Counted from the first letter of the stretch, positions 44,477 to 55,098 are shown. The stretch: DNA of 64,000 nt from Gordonia asplenii (GCF_012933505.1 NZ_JABBNB010000001.1:62001-126000); one strand, 5' to 3'. Numbers and translations: made by a program. The notes: generated by a model from the sequence alone, not told the origin.

Positions 44477-44650
44477 TCACTCTTCGTCGTATCGGTCGGC
44501 TTCCTCCGTGCGGGCCCGCGCGATCTCAGGTGCGCGGGCGGCGGTCGCCTCGTCGGGAAACGGTCCGAGACGATCGGGCGTGCCGCATTCGTTGCCCAGC
44601 TCCGGCTTCTGATGCCGCACGCAGAACCACCAGTGGTCTCCTTTAGCCAT
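44477..44650 (-). CDS. Small conserved actinobacterial protein
   Basis: A 57-residue protein starting MAKGDHWWFCVRHQKPE with two Cys (about residues 10 and 20), a GPFPDEATAARAPE helix and an acidic C-terminus. I recognise the pattern from short conserved hypotheticals found near ndk in related genomes, but no function is known. ATG 44650 is preferred over longer upstream frames because conservation begins there. It is convergent with the DUF4233 gene and divergent from ndk. Confidence 0.65.
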   Translation of the reverse strand: MAKGDHWWFCVRHQKPELGNECGTPDRLGPFPDEATAARAPEIARARTEEADRYDEE

Positions 44651-44790
44651 GCATCGAGCGTGGCACACCCAGGCCGCGAAACCGGGCGAATCCGAGAATC
44701 GACGCGACGTCGTGGGCGGGTGCGGTCGGTCGACGGGCGAAACCGACTCCGCACGCTCACCCATCGTGGGCCACCGCTACGATCTGACGC

Positions 44791-45207
44791 GTGACCGAAC
44801 GCACCCTCGTCCTCGCCAAGCCCGACGCCGTCGCCCGTGGTCTCGTCGGGGAGATCATCCGACGCATCGAAGCCAAAGGCCTCACGATCGTCGCCCTCGA
44901 CCTGCGCACCGCCACCGAAGAGGTCGCCGCGGGTCACTACGCCGAACACGACAGCAAGCCGTTCTACGGATCGCTGATCGAGTTCATCACTTCCGGCCCG
45001 CTGGTCGCCGCCGTCGTCGAAGGCCCGCGCGCGATCGCCGCCTGGCGCCAGCTCGCCGGCGGAACGGACCCCGTGGACAAGGCCACCCCGGGAACAATTC
45101 GCGGTGATTTTGCGCTGGAAACACAGAACAACTTGGTGCACGGCTCGGACTCGCCGGAGTCGGCGGCCCGCGAGATCGCGTTGTGGTTCCCCGGCCTGGA
45201 AGGCTGA
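44791..45207 (+). CDS. ndk: Nucleoside diphosphate kinase
   Basis: A 138-residue enzyme that transfers phosphate between NTPs and NDPs. It has [17 protein letters not shown], the Kpn loop [13 protein letters not shown], and the active-site His in [18 protein letters not shown] (44778-44783) ends 7 nt before the GTG with no ribosome-binding site, so the message is probably leaderless. The next gene, rne, is 429 bp away. Confidence 0.96.
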   Translation: MTERTLVLAKPDAVARGLVGEIIRRIEAKGLTIVALDLRTATEEVAAGHYAEHDSKPFYGSLIEFITSGPLVAAVVEGPRAIAAWRQLAGGTDPVDKATPGTIRGDFALETQNNLVHGSDSPESAAREIALWFPGLEG

Positions 45208-45636
45208 CCAGCGCGTTTCTGAGCGCCCACGGATTTTCTCGTCGTCGATTTCGCCGACCTGAATTCTTGAAATACGTGTGGTGTGGGATACTTGCGTAGC
45301 TGTCGTCGACATGCTGACCCGCCCGCGATGCGAGCGAGCCGGTACACCCAGTCGACACCGGCACAGGTGGCAGCCCCACCGCCGCGGTTCTCGTTGAAGA
45401 ACACAGCGTGCGGGCGAGCCGAACGTCGTAGATTACTGCGAGGGACGGACGCATCGTCACCAGCAAGGCGTCAGCCGCGTGAAGAAGCCAGTCACCTCTG
45501 GCGAACGCGACGACAAGACGCGAAGACCACTTACCGGTCGATACCGACCGGCACAACCACACATAGGCAGCCCTCGCGCGGCCGCGTCAGCACTGGTTCG
45601 CCAGAAGTGACGCGCCCGGGGGCGCAAGGAGACGAC
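45208..45636 (+). other. Long gene-free leader of rne
   Basis: No convincing gene lies in these 429 bp. A promoter is visible at 45267-45294, so about 335 nt would be transcribed ahead of rne. The frame of rne is open through much of it, but lacks a start with a ribosome-binding site. Long 5' leaders serve autoregulation of RNase E in other bacteria. Confidence 0.6.
45267..45294 (+). promoter_or_regulatory. Candidate rne promoter
   Basis: TTGAAA (45267-45272), 16-bp spacer, then TACTTG (45289-45294); a GATACT reading of the -10 overlaps it. It is the best promoter-like match in the gap between ndk and rne. Confidence 0.4.
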
Positions 45637-48600
45637 GTGACCGATAATGGGTCGCCGACTGACGCGAACGCCGCGTCGGAGTCGGCGGAAGAATTTCCCG
45701 CCAAGCTGCGCGTTCACGCGCTGGCCCGGGCGCTCGGCCTGACCAGCCGCAAGGTGCTCGAACACCTCGCCGAGCTGGGGCACGCGGCGCGCAGCCCGCA
45801 GTCGAGCATCGACCGCGACATCGCCAACACCGTGCGGGACCGCGTGGTCGGCGAACAGCAACCCGCGCCGGAGACCGCCGATGTGTCGGCGCCGGCTGAA
45901 CTACCAGGTACGACGGCCGCGGTGCAGGAAGCGCTGCCGATCGCCGACGACGCGCAGGCGCCGGAACCTGCTGCTGCGCCGGAACCTGTTGCTGAGCCGG
46001 AGCCTGTTGCTGCCCCCGAGCCCGCCGTCGACCCGACGCCGACGCTGTTCTCCGCTGCGCAGGAGCAGCGTCACGAGCCGCTGTTCGCGGCGCCGACGAC
46101 GCCGGAACCCGCGACGTTCTCCGTGTCGCCGTTGTTCCTCCCGCCGGAGCCGCAGCAGTACGTCCCGGTGAAGCCGCGGCCCGAGGTCGTCGAACCCGAG
46201 GCGGCGCAACCGGCCGTCGAGCCTGAGGCCGACGAGGACGCCGAGACCGGCGACGATGCCAAGAACCTCGACGACGACTCGACCGACAACAATCGCAACC
46301 GGCGTCGCAGGCGGGGGCGTCGTGGACGTGGCCGCGGGCGTGGCGAGCAGGCCGCCGACGGGGACAACGAGTCCGACTCGGACGCCGAGGACACCGACAC
46401 CTCCGACGAGTCGTCGGAGGCCGCCGCCACCGCCGAGGACGCCGACACCGCGCAGGACGCCGAGGACGGGGCGTCCGACGACGCAGACGATACCGACACT
46501 GACAGCGACGACGCGGAAGACAATGAGCCGACGTCGAAGCGCAGGCGTCGTCGTCGGCGCCGCAAGGGCGGTGGCGAGGATGCCGAGGACACGGCGTCGC
46601 CCGACGATCCGCCGAACACCGTGGTGCACGAACGCGAACCGCGCAGCAAGCGCGCGCGTGACGAGGTGCAGGGCATTTCCGGATCGACGCGCCTGGAAGC
46701 CAAGCGCCAACGACGCCGGGACGGCCGCGACGCCGGTCGGCGCCGCCCGCCGATCCTGAGCGAGTCGGAATTCCTGGCCCGCCGCGAGGCCGTCGACCGG
46801 GTGATGGTGGTCCGCGAACGAGGGCCGCTGGGTGCCGAGCAGCAGGGCGCGGTCGAGGACTACACCCAGGTCGCCGTGCTCGAAGACGGAGTTCTGGTCG
46901 AGCATTTCGTGACGACCGAGACGTCGTCGTCGATGGTCGGCAACATCTACCTGGGTCGAGTGCAGAACGTGCTGCCCGGCATGGAGGCGGCCTTCGTCGA
47001 CATCGGCCGTGGCCGCAACGGCGTGCTGTACGCGGGTGAGGTCAACTGGGACGCCGCGGGACTCGACGGCGGATCGCGCAAGATCGAGCAGGCGCTCAAG
47101 CCGGGTGACAGCGTGTTGGTGCAGGTCAGCAAGGATCCAGTGGGGCACAAGGGTGCCCGGCTGACCACGCAGATCTCGCTGGCGGGTCGCTACCTGGTGT
47201 ACGTGCCGGGCGGGTCGTCGACGGGTATCAGCCGCAAGCTGCCCGACACCGAGCGCAAACGATTGCGTTCGATTCTCGGCAAGCTCGTTCCCGAAGACGC
47301 CGGTGTGATCATCCGCACCGCCTCGGAGGGTGTCAGCGCGGAGGAACTCGGCGCCGACATCGAGCGGCTGGAGTCGCAGTGGAAGACCATCTCGTCGGCG
47401 GTATCCGACGCCGAGGGCAAGAAGGGGGTCGGCCCCAAGGCCCTGTACGAAGAGCCTGACCTGCTGGTTCGCGTGGTGCGCGATCTCTTCAACGAGGACT
47501 TCCGCAAGCTCGTCGTCGAAGGTCCCAAAGCCTGGAATCTCGTCGAACGTTACATCTCCGACGTCGCCCCCGACCTGATGGAACGCGTCGAGCAGTTCCA
47601 GAAGACCAGTCCCGACGGCCCCGACTCATTTGTGGTGCACCGCATCGACGAACAGCTCGCCAAGGCCCTCGACCGCAAGGTGTGGCTGCCGTCGGGCGGC
47701 ACGCTGATCATCGAGCACACCGAGGCGATGACGGTCGTCGACGTCAACACCGGCAAGTTCACCGGGTCGGGCGGCAATCTCGAGGAGACCGTCACCCGCA
47801 ACAACTTGGAGGCGGCCGAGGAGATCGTGCGTCAGATGCGCCTGCGCGACATCGGCGGCATGATCATCGTCGACTTCATCGACATGGTCCTCGAATCCAA
47901 CCGTGACCTGGTGTTGCGCCGGCTCACCGAGGCGCTCGCCCGGGACCGGACCCGACACCAGGTCTCCGAGGTCACCTCGCTGGGCCTGGTCCAGATGACG
48001 CGTAAACGGCTGGGGACCGGGCTGCTCGAAGCGTTCTCCACCACGTGCACCTCGTGCGGTGGCCGTGGTGTCATCGTGCACGCCAACCCGGTGGAAGTTC
48101 GTCCCACCGACGACGCCGCAGCGCGCGGCGGCGACAGCGGTGCGTCCAAGCGGTCCCGCCGAAAGGGACGCAAGGGCGACGCCGCCCAGGACGCCGACGT
48201 CGCCAAGCCGGCGATCGTCGCCGGTCACCACCCGGCGGGGGAGCACCCGATGTTCCGGGCGATGGCGGCCCACGCACATGATCACGACATCGAGCACGTC
48301 GACCCCGCAGCGGCGAACGACGACCACGACATCGAGATGATCAGCCACACCGAGATCACCGCGGTGGCATCGGACGGCGTCGTCGTGGAGACGGTGATCG
48401 ACGAGGTCGCCGGCGCGAGTGCGCCGACGGGGCGGGTCACCGTCGAATCGGCTGCGGCCGAGCAGGCCGCGGAGTCACAGCACGCGCCCGCTGCCGAGGA
48501 GCCCGCTGCCGAGAAACCTGTCGTCGAGAAGCCCGTGAATGAACCCGCCGTCGACGCGTCGCCGGCTGAGCCGGTCGCCGTCGAGTCGGCACCGGTCGTC

Positions 48601-48861
48601 GAAGCGCAACCCGTCGTCGAGGCCGAGCCGGTCGAGACTCCCGCACCACGTAGGCGGCGTCGGGCGGCTCGACGCCCGGCGTCGTCGACGGGAACGTCGA
48701 CGACGATCGTGATCAGCGACGACGATCCGGTGGAGGCACCAGGCGCCCGGGTCACGACCTCGGGACCGATCGCCGGCGCGCCCGCACCGGTGGTCGCGCC
48801 GCAGCGTCGTCCCCGACGTCGTGCGGCGGGACGCCCCGCGGGCCCGCCGGTGGGTGACTGA
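45637..48861 (+). CDS. rne: Ribonuclease E/G
   Basis: A 1074-residue endoribonuclease. Residues ~20-60 (LRVHALARALGLTSRKVLEHLAELG) resemble the IF2 N-terminal fold. Residues ~85-390 are low-complexity, acidic and Pro-rich, with Arg-rich patches (RNRRRRRGRRGRGRGRG) that can bind RNA. The catalytic core has an S1 domain (about 415-495), the active-site Asp in VVDVNTGKF and IIVDFIDM, and the zinc-link CTSCGGRG near residue 803. A Pro/Ala/Glu-rich tail ends in another Arg-rich patch. It initiates mRNA decay and rRNA processing. GTG 45637 follows AAGGAG. Disordered arms flanking the core are the actinobacterial arrangement. Confidence 0.94.
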   Translation: MTDNGSPTDANAASESAEEFPAKLRVHALARALGLTSRKVLEHLAELGHAARSPQSSIDRDIANTVRDRVVGEQQPAPETADVSAPAELPGTTAAVQEALPIADDAQAPEPAAAPEPVAEPEPVAAPEPAVDPTPTLFSAAQEQRHEPLFAAPTTPEPATFSVSPLFLPPEPQQYVPVKPRPEVVEPEAAQPAVEPEADEDAETGDDAKNLDDDSTDNNRNRRRRRGRRGRGRGRGEQAADGDNESDSDAEDTDTSDESSEAAATAEDADTAQDAEDGASDDADDTDTDSDDAEDNEPTSKRRRRRRRRKGGGEDAEDTASPDDPPNTVVHEREPRSKRARDEVQGISGSTRLEAKRQRRRDGRDAGRRRPPILSESEFLARREAVDRVMVVRERGPLGAEQQGAVEDYTQVAVLEDGVLVEHFVTTETSSSMVGNIYLGRVQNVLPGMEAAFVDIGRGRNGVLYAGEVNWDAAGLDGGSRKIEQALKPGDSVLVQVSKDPVGHKGARLTTQISLAGRYLVYVPGGSSTGISRKLPDTERKRLRSILGKLVPEDAGVIIRTASEGVSAEELGADIERLESQWKTISSAVSDAEGKKGVGPKALYEEPDLLVRVVRDLFNEDFRKLVVEGPKAWNLVERYISDVAPDLMERVEQFQKTSPDGPDSFVVHRIDEQLAKALDRKVWLPSGGTLIIEHTEAMTVVDVNTGKFTGSGGNLEETVTRNNLEAAEEIVRQMRLRDIGGMIIVDFIDMVLESNRDLVLRRLTEALARDRTRHQVSEVTSLGLVQMTRKRLGTGLLEAFSTTCTSCGGRGVIVHANPVEVRPTDDAAARGGDSGASKRSRRKGRKGDAAQDADVAKPAIVAGHHPAGEHPMFRAMAAHAHDHDIEHVDPAAANDDHDIEMISHTEITAVASDGVVVETVIDEVAGASAPTGRVTVESAAAEQAAESQHAPAAEEPAAEKPVVEKPVNEPAVDASPAEPVAVESAPVVEAQPVVEAEPVETPAPRRRRRAARRPASSTGTSTTIVISDDDPVEAPGARVTTSGPIAGAPAPVVAPQRRPRRRAAGRPAGPPVGD

Positions 48862-48916
48862 CATCACTGGAATCGAGGTGCGTCGGTTTGACCCAAATGG
48901 TCACGCTCCCGTAACC

Positions 48917-48922
48917 TTGACA
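48917..48922 (+). promoter_or_regulatory. Candidate -35 box of rplU-rpmA promoter
   Basis: A perfect TTGACA lies about 200 bp upstream of rplU. A matching -10 is weak (GTCCAT at 48941-48946, 18-bp spacer). The 255-bp gap after rne has no gene. Confidence 0.35.
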
Positions 48923-49116
48923 AGTCGCCTCCCGCGTGCGGTCCATGCTGTGTCATGAACCAGACGTGGACCGTAGTAGGTATGAGGCAATGACGATGAT
49001 CCGCTGATCTGATCATCCATTCGTGGATGTGAGTTCAGTGCGGCCCGAAATGGCCGGCATCGTCGCACGACCACATTGAACGAATAAGTAGTAACGACGT
49101 TAAGAGGAACGCTCCG

Positions 49117-49428
49117 ATGGCAACGTACGCGATCGTCAAGACCGGCGGTAAGCAGTACAAGGTCGCGCAAGGCGACACTGTGAAGGTCGAGAAGATCGAC
49201 AGCGAGCCCGGCGCCACGGTGGAACTGCCGGTCGCGCTCGTTGTCGACGGTGCAGAGCTGACCACCGATGCCGACGCGCTGGCCGCGCGTGCGGTCATCA
49301 CCGAGGTGGTCGAGCACACCAAGGGTCCGAAGATCCGCATCCACAAGTTCAAGAACAAGACCGGCTACCACAAGCGCCAGGGTCACCGTCAGAAGCTGAC
49401 GGTCCTCAAGGTCACCGGAATCAAGTAA
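49117..49428 (+). CDS. rplU: 50S ribosomal protein L21
   Basis: A 103-residue ribosomal protein with [20 protein letters not shown] at the N-terminus and [17 protein letters not shown] near the C-terminus, full length. An AGAGGA site lies upstream. It is in an operon with rpmA, 14 bp apart, the universal order. Confidence 0.98.
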   Translation: MATYAIVKTGGKQYKVAQGDTVKVEKIDSEPGATVELPVALVVDGAELTTDADALAARAVITEVVEHTKGPKIRIHKFKNKTGYHKRQGHRQKLTVLKVTGIK

Positions 49429-49442
49429 GGAGACCCAGTCAG

Positions 49443-49706
49443 ATGGCACATAAGAAGGGTGCATCCAGCTCGCGCAACGGTCGCGACTCGAATGCTCAGC
49501 GACTCGGTGTGAAGCGCTTCGGTGGCCAGCAGGTCAACGCGGGCGAGATCCTGGTCCGCCAGCGCGGCACGCACTTCCATCCCGGCGTCAACGTCGGCCG
49601 TGGCGGCGACGACACGCTGTTCGCTCTGGCCGCGGGTGCGGTGGAGTTCGGCAGCAAGCGCGGCCGCAAGACCGTGAACATCGTCCCGGAAACCGCGTCG
49701 GTCTAA
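49443..49706 (+). CDS. rpmA: 50S ribosomal protein L27
   Basis: An 87-residue protein starting [20 protein letters not shown], with [17 protein letters not shown] in the middle, full length. The N-terminal tail reaches the peptidyl transferase centre. A strong intrinsic terminator follows. Confidence 0.98.
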   Translation: MAHKKGASSSRNGRDSNAQRLGVKRFGGQQVNAGEILVRQRGTHFHPGVNVGRGGDDTLFALAAGAVEFGSKRGRKTVNIVPETASV

Positions 49707-49744
49707 GCGGATCCGCTGCACGAAGTTCGGCAATAAGCTCTGCG

Positions 49745-49793
49745 AACAGGGCGGGTAGGGTCCACGTGATCCGACCCGCCCTGTTTGTTTTTT
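49745..49793 (+). terminator. Intrinsic terminator after rpmA
   Basis: A perfect 12-bp GC-rich stem (49745-49756 with 49774-49785), followed by a T-rich tract (TGTTTTTTC). It is the most classical rho-independent terminator in the window. Confidence 0.92.
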
Positions 49794-49820
49794 CATCGGC
49801 AAGGAAAGAGGTGACCTGCG

Positions 49821-51275
49821 ATGTCGCGGTTCGTCGACCGGGTAACCATTCACGTGTCCGCGGGTAACGGTGGGCACGGGTGCTCGTCGGTGCACCGGGA
49901 GAAGTTCAAGCCGCTCGGCGGACCCGACGGCGGCAATGGCGGCAACGGCGGCAATGTGCTGCTCGTCGTCGACCCGCAGGTGCATACGCTGCTCGACTTC
50001 CATTTCCGTCCGCACGCCAAGGCGGGCAACGGAAGTCCGGGGCAGGGCGACAATCGGGACGGCGCGACGGGTGAGGATCTCGTGCTCAAGGTGCCCGACG
50101 GCACCGTCGTGCTCGACGCCGACGGATCGATCCTGGCCGACTTGGTCGGTGCCGGAACGACTTTCGAGGCAGCTCAGGGGGGCCGCGGCGGTCTGGGCAA
50201 TGCGTCGTTGGCCTCGCGCGCCCGAAAGGCACCCGGCTTCGCGCTGCTCGGCGAGGAGGGGAAGGAACGCGACCTCGTCCTCGAGCTCAAATCGGTCGCC
50301 GACGTCGGGCTGGTCGGGTTCCCGTCGGCCGGCAAGTCGTCGCTGGTCTCGGTGCTGTCCGCCGCGAAGCCGAAGATCGCCGACTATCCGTTCACCACCT
50401 TGGCGCCCAACCTCGGCGTGGTGCAGTCGGCCGGTGACGTCTTCACCATCGCCGACGTCCCGGGCCTGATTCCCGGCGCATCCACCGGGCGCGGTCTGGG
50501 CCTGGACTTTCTGCGCCACCTCGAGCGCTGCGCGGTGCTGGCACACGTAGTCGATTGCGCCACACTGGAATCCGACCGCGACCCGATCTCCGACATCGAC
50601 GCGCTGGAAGCCGAGCTGGCAGCCTATCAGCCTGCCCTCGATGCCGATCACGGCCTGGGCGACCTCGCCGAACGACCACGCATCATCATTCTCAACAAGA
50701 TCGACGTCCCCGAAGGCGCGGAACTCGCCGACATCGTCGAACCGGAACTGGCCAAGCGCGGTTGGCCGATCTTCCGGATCTCCGCGGTGTCGCGAGAAGG
50801 ATTGCGCGAGTTGACATTTGCGCTCGCGAAGATGGTTCGGGAGTATCGCGAGGCACATCCGAAACAACAGGCACGCCGTGCCGTCATCCGCCCGAAGGCC
50901 GTCGACGAGACCGGCTTCACCGTGATTCCCGACCCCGATGAGCCCGGTGGCTTCATCGTGCGCGGCACCCGCCCGGAACGGTGGATCGCGCAGACCGCCT
51001 TCGACAACGACGAGGCCGTCGGTTACCTCGCCGACCGGCTCAACCGGCTCGGCGTCGAAGACGAACTGGTCAAGCAGGGCGCCCAGCCCGGTGCGCCCGT
51101 CACCATCGGTGCGGTGACCTTCGACTGGGAGCCGATGACCCCGATGGGCGACGACGTCCCGATCACGGGACGCGGCACCGACATTCGGTTGGATCGCAAC
51201 GATCGAGCGGGTGCGGCGGAGCGCAAGGAGCAGCGTCGGCTGCGTCGTGCCGAACGGCACGGTGACGTCGAGTGA
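49821..51275 (+). CDS. obg: GTPase Obg
   Basis: A 484-residue ribosome-assembly GTPase. The glycine-rich Obg domain is residues 1-160 ([14 protein letters not shown]), and the G domain has [10 protein letters not shown] (G1), FTTLAPNLG (G2), DVPGL (G3) and NKID (G4). An OCT domain (about 350-430) and a basic tail follow. It acts in 50S maturation and stress responses. It overlaps proB by 4 nt (GTGA). Confidence 0.96.
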   Translation: MSRFVDRVTIHVSAGNGGHGCSSVHREKFKPLGGPDGGNGGNGGNVLLVVDPQVHTLLDFHFRPHAKAGNGSPGQGDNRDGATGEDLVLKVPDGTVVLDADGSILADLVGAGTTFEAAQGGRGGLGNASLASRARKAPGFALLGEEGKERDLVLELKSVADVGLVGFPSAGKSSLVSVLSAAKPKIADYPFTTLAPNLGVVQSAGDVFTIADVPGLIPGASTGRGLGLDFLRHLERCAVLAHVVDCATLESDRDPISDIDALEAELAAYQPALDADHGLGDLAERPRIIILNKIDVPEGAELADIVEPELAKRGWPIFRISAVSREGLRELTFALAKMVREYREAHPKQQARRAVIRPKAVDETGFTVIPDPDEPGGFIVRGTRPERWIAQTAFDNDEAVGYLADRLNRLGVEDELVKQGAQPGAPVTIGAVTFDWEPMTPMGDDVPITGRGTDIRLDRNDRAGAAERKEQRRLRRAERHGDVE

Positions 51276-52390
51276 AGTCAGAGGTGCGTTCATTCATCGC
51301 CTCGGCCCGCAGCATCGTCGTGAAGATCGGGTCGTCGGCGCTGACTGATCTCCGGGAGGGCCTCGACACCGGGCGCCTCGATCAACTCGCCGACGCGCTC
51401 GAGGCGCGGATGCGGGCTGGGACCGACGTCATCGTCGTGTCGTCGGGTGCGGTGAGTGCGGGAATCGCTCCGCTCGGCCTGAAGAAGCGCCCCACCGACC
51501 TCGCGACCAAACAGGCCGCTGCCAGCGTCGGTCAGTTGGCGCTCGCGCATGCGTGGGGAACGTCGTTCGCGCGCTTCGGCCGGACCGTCGGGCAGGTGCT
51601 GCTCACCGCCGACGACATCTCCAACCGCGCGCATCACGCGAATGCCCAACGGACACTTGACCGATTGCGGAGCCTGCACGCGGTCGCCGTCGTCAACGAG
51701 AACGACACGGTGGCCACCAACGAGATCCGCTTCGGCGACAACGACCGTCTCGCCGCGCTGGTCGCGCACCTCGCGGGTGCGGACGCGCTGGTCCTGCTGT
51801 CCGACGTCGACGGACTCTACGACGGAGACCCGCGACGCGTGCTAGCGGGGCGTCCGCCGGCGAAACCAGTACCCGAGGTGGCCGGACCGGAGGATCTGGA
51901 CGGCGTGATCGCCGGCGCCGGTGGAGCACTCGGCACCGGTGGGATGGCGTCGAAGCTGGCCGCGGCCCGGTTGGCCGCGGACTCGGGTGTGCCGGTGCTG
52001 CTGGCCGCGGCTGCCGACGCCGACCGCGCGCTATCGGACGCGTCGGTGGGCACAGCCTTCGCCGCGCGGGCCGAACGATTGTCGGCCCGCAAGTTCTGGG
52101 TGCGCCACGCGGCCGAGACGTCGGGCCGGCTGATGCTCGACGACGGTGCGGTACAAGCGGTTTCGCGGCGACGCTCCCTGCTGTCGGCGGGCATCGTGGC
52201 GACGTCGGGGCACTACTTCGACGGCGACGTCGTCGAACTGGTCGACAAGCGCGGCGTCATTCACGCCCGCGGAGTGAGCTCATATGGCGCCGACGACGTC
52301 GCCACCATGTTGGGCCATTCGACCTCGCAGCTGCCGGCTGAGCTACGACGCCCCGTGGTGCACGCCGACGACCTGGTGCTGGTGCACTGA
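51272..52390 (+). CDS. proB: Glutamate 5-kinase
   Basis: A 372-residue enzyme for the first step of proline synthesis. The amino acid kinase domain ([51 protein letters not shown]) is followed by a C-terminal PUA domain (ALLSAGI-like [20 protein letters not shown]). The GTG overlaps the obg stop, the usual obg-proB order in the group. Ectoine genes lie nearby, so both proline and ectoine solute pathways draw on this region. Confidence 0.95.
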   Translation: MKSEVRSFIASARSIVVKIGSSALTDLREGLDTGRLDQLADALEARMRAGTDVIVVSSGAVSAGIAPLGLKKRPTDLATKQAAASVGQLALAHAWGTSFARFGRTVGQVLLTADDISNRAHHANAQRTLDRLRSLHAVAVVNENDTVATNEIRFGDNDRLAALVAHLAGADALVLLSDVDGLYDGDPRRVLAGRPPAKPVPEVAGPEDLDGVIAGAGGALGTGGMASKLAAARLAADSGVPVLLAAAADADRALSDASVGTAFAARAERLSARKFWVRHAAETSGRLMLDDGAVQAVSRRRSLLSAGIVATSGHYFDGDVVELVDKRGVIHARGVSSYGADDVATMLGHSTSQLPAELRRPVVHADDLVLVH

Positions 52391-52415
52391 GGGTCAATCG
52401 AGTGCCCGGCGGTGT

Positions 52416-53288
52416 CTACTCGGCGCACGCCAACCGGGGCAGTACCTCTTCGCAGAAATGATCCACCTTGTGCGTCGCGAACTCGTCGCCGCGAGTGGCT
52501 CCGCGGTTGATGATGATGACCGGCTTGCCGTCGCGGTGAGCGGCCCGGACGAAACGCAGGCCCGACTGAACGGTCAGCGACGACCCCGCCACCAGCAGCG
52601 CCGCAGACTCGTGGACTAGTGAGAATGCCTCGGAGACAACGGATTTCGAGGCGTTCTCGCCGAAGTAGATGATGTCGGGCTTGATGATGCCGCCGCATCG
52701 CGGGCAGTCGATCATGCGGAATTCGGCGGTGTCGGAGACCACCACGTCGGCGTCGGGTGCGACTTCGATCGCACCGCGGCCGGCCACTCGCGCGGCGAAG
52801 CCCGGATTGAGCGTCTCCAACTGGTCGGCCAGCCGATGCCGCGTCGTCCGCCAGTCACACGACATGCACCGAACGCGTCCGTAACAGCCGTGCAATTCGA
52901 CGACGCGCCGGGTTCCGGCCTTCAGATGCAGCATGTCGACGTTCTGCGTGATCACACCGGTGAGCTGTCCGGCACGCTGCAGTCGAGCCAGGGCATGATG
53001 CGCCGCGTTGGGCTGGGCGGCGTCCATGTGCCGCCAGCCGAGGTGATTGCGCGCCCAGTAGTGGCGCCGGAAGTCGGGGGAGGACATGAACTGTTCGATG
53101 GTCATCGGCGTGCGCGGCGGAGCGTCAGGGCTGCGATAGTCGGGGATGCCCGACGCCGTCGAGATGCCCGCGCCGGTCAGCGCGACGACGCGGCGCCCGT
53201 CGATGATCGAGGTGATCCTGGTGATCGCCGACGCGAGGTCGTCGTCGGGATCGGTGGGGAGGGCCCGTTCACCGAGCTGCAACCGCAT
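52416..53288 (-). CDS. Sir2-family NAD-dependent protein deacylase
   Basis: A 290-residue sirtuin with the NAD motif VVALTGAGISTASGIPDYR, ITQNVDMLH with the GS-type catalytic loop, the active-site His in VVELHGCYG, and two CxxC zinc pairs (CMSC and CPRC). It would remove acyl groups from lysines using NAD. ATG 53288 is preferred; the GTG 6 nt upstream lies inside a hairpin stem. It is convergent with proB, and follows the ect operon on the same strand, so expression may depend on read-through of that hairpin. Confidence 0.9.
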   Translation of the reverse strand: MRLQLGERALPTDPDDDLASAITRITSIIDGRRVVALTGAGISTASGIPDYRSPDAPPRTPMTIEQFMSSPDFRRHYWARNHLGWRHMDAAQPNAAHHALARLQRAGQLTGVITQNVDMLHLKAGTRRVVELHGCYGRVRCMSCDWRTTRHRLADQLETLNPGFAARVAGRGAIEVAPDADVVVSDTAEFRMIDCPRCGGIIKPDIIYFGENASKSVVSEAFSLVHESAALLVAGSSLTVQSGLRFVRAAHRDGKPVIIINRGATRGDEFATHKVDHFCEEVLPRLACAE

Positions 53289-53289
53289 A

Positions 53290-53324
53290 CGCACGCACTC
53301 CAGCGTAGCGCTGGAGTGCGTGCG
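53290..53324 (-). terminator. Hairpin between ectC and the sirtuin start codon
   Basis: A perfect 16-bp inverted repeat (53290-53305 with 53309-53324) with a 3-nt centre ends 1 nt before the sirtuin ATG. As RNA it would terminate or attenuate the ect transcript and mask sirtuin initiation; as DNA it could be an operator. There is no U-tract. Confidence 0.55.
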
Positions 53325-53389
53325 GGCAGGCCGCGTCGTCTTCTAGCCAGCTCACCGCGTCGACGTCAGATAATGGCCGCGACTAGCTA

Positions 53390-53830
53390 CTAACTCTGCG
53401 CCTCGGCGCGATGCTTGCCCAGTGCCGCCTCCGGCACCGGCACCGCGACCAACGGGTAGACGCCGTTCTCGTCATGGACCTCGGTACCTACCACCGGAGG
53501 ATTGAACACGCACAGCATGCGCAGTTGAGTGGTTGCGACGACGGTGTGTCGTTCGTGACCGTTGAGCAGGTACATGGTGCCTGGGGCGAGCGGATACTCC
53601 TCGCCGGTTTCTCGGTCGGTCAACGTGCCTTCGCCTTCGACGAGCCATACCGCCTCGATGTGGTTGGCGTAGTGGAACTCGTTGACCGAGCCCGCCTTGA
53701 TGGTCGTCTCGTGGAAGGAGAATCCGACGCCGTCGCCGCCCAAGACGATGCGCTTGGACACCCAATTGCCCTTGGGATCGGCGACGTCGCGATCGGTGCC
53801 GGTGATCTTGGCGGTCGTGCGAACGATCAC
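53390..53830 (-). CDS. ectC: L-ectoine synthase
   Basis: A 146-residue cupin-fold enzyme closing N-acetyl-diaminobutyrate to ectoine. [16 protein letters not shown], the [19 protein letters not shown] metal-site segment and LNGHERHTV are characteristic. The GTG overlaps the ectB stop (GTGA). It is last in ectABC; no ectoine hydroxylase (ectD) or aspartokinase (ask_ect) gene follows. Confidence 0.95.
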   Translation of the reverse strand: MIVRTTAKITGTDRDVADPKGNWVSKRIVLGGDGVGFSFHETTIKAGSVNEFHYANHIEAVWLVEGEGTLTDRETGEEYPLAPGTMYLLNGHERHTVVATTQLRMLCVFNPPVVGTEVHDENGVYPLVAVPVPEAALGKHRAEAQS

Positions 53831-55098
53831 GAGCGCACCTCCCGCACCGCACCGGCCAGGATGGCCAGTCCCGCGTCGAGGTCAGAGGTGTCAATCGTCA
53901 ACGGCGGCAACAGTTTCACCACTTCGTCGGTCGGTCCCGACGTCTCTGCGAGCAGACCCGCGCCGAAGGCGATCGAACAGACCTTGCCCGCCTCGGATGC
54001 CTCGTCGAAGACCAGTCCCTGGACCATGCCGCGTCCGCGGTGGCTCAGGCCGTCGTAGCGCTCACAGAGCTCGGTGAAGGCCGTGGCGATCCGGTCGCCC
54101 TTGGAGACCACTTCGCGCGACAGCGTGTCGTCGGTCCAGTAGGTCTGCAAAGCTGTTGCGGCAGTGACGAATGCGGGATTGTTGCCACGGAAGGTGCCAT
54201 TGTGCTCGCCGGGTGCCCAGACGTCGAGTTCGGGGCGAATCAACGTCAGCGCGAGCGGAAGTCCGTACCCGCCGATCGACTTGGAGAGGGTGACGATGTC
54301 GGGGGTGATACCCGCCTCTTCGAACGAGAAGAAGGTTCCGGTACGGCCGCAGCCCATCTGCACATCGTCGACGATGAGCAGGATGTCGCGGCGCTTGCAG
54401 AGATCGGCCAGCGCTCGAAGCCATTCCGTGCGTGCGACATTCACGCCACCCTCACCCTGAACGGTCTCGACGATGACTGCCGCCGGGCGATTCAGACCGC
54501 TGCCGGAGTCGTCGAGCACACGCTCGAACCAGGCGAAGTCCTCGACGACGCCGCCGAAGTAGTTGTCGAACGGCATCGGCGTGGCATGAACCAGCGGGAT
54601 GCCCGCACCGGCGCGCTTCATCGAGTTGCCGGTCACCGACAGCGACCCGAGGGTCATGCCGTGAAAGGCATTGGTGAAGTTGATGATCGACTCGCGGCCG
54701 GTGACCTTACGGGCGAGTTTGAGGGCCGATTCGACGGCGTTGGTGCCGGTCGGGCCGGGGAACTGCACTTTGTAGTCGAGTCCACGCGGCGCGAGGATCA
54801 CGTCCTGGAACGTCTGCAGGAAGTCCCCTTTGGCGACGGTGGACATGTCCAGGCCGTGGGTGATGCCGTCGTCGGCGATGTAGTCGATCAGCGCCTTCTT
54901 GAGGATCGGATTGTTGTGTCCGTAGTTCAATGCGCCGGCTCCGGCGAAGAAGTCCAGGTAGCTGCGGCCTTCGGTGTCGCTGATCCACGAGCCGCTGGCG
55001 CGGGTGAACACGGTCGGCCAGTTGCGGCAGTAGCTGCGCACCTCCGACTCGAGTTCGGTGAATACCGATTCGTTCACATGTGCATCAAGAAGTTTCAT
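53827..55098 (-). CDS. ectB: Diaminobutyrate-2-oxoglutarate transaminase
   Basis: A 423-residue class III PLP aminotransferase making L-2,4-diaminobutyrate from aspartate semialdehyde. [29 protein letters not shown] and the PLP Lys in [11 protein letters not shown] are visible. ATG 55098 is chosen because GGAG lies 7 nt upstream. It is the middle gene of ectABC, 73 bp after ectA. Confidence 0.95.
   Translation of the reverse strand: MKLLDAHVNESVFTELESEVRSYCRNWPTVFTRASGSWISDTEGRSYLDFFAGAGALNYGHNNPILKKALIDYIADDGITHGLDMSTVAKGDFLQTFQDVILAPRGLDYKVQFPGPTGTNAVESALKLARKVTGRESIINFTNAFHGMTLGSLSVTGNSMKRAGAGIPLVHATPMPFDNYFGGVVEDFAWFERVLDDSGSGLNRPAAVIVETVQGEGGVNVARTEWLRALADLCKRRDILLIVDDVQMGCGRTGTFFSFEEAGITPDIVTLSKSIGGYGLPLALTLIRPELDVWAPGEHNGTFRGNNPAFVTAATALQTYWTDDTLSREVVSKGDRIATAFTELCERYDGLSHRGRGMVQGLVFDEASEAGKVCSIAFGAGLLAETSGPTDEVVKLLPPLTIDTSDLDAGLAILAGAVREVRS

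Noticed and set aside
45283..45636. Extended N-terminus of RNase E
   Set aside because: No ribosome-binding site or family resemblance; GTG 45637 has AAGGAG upstream.
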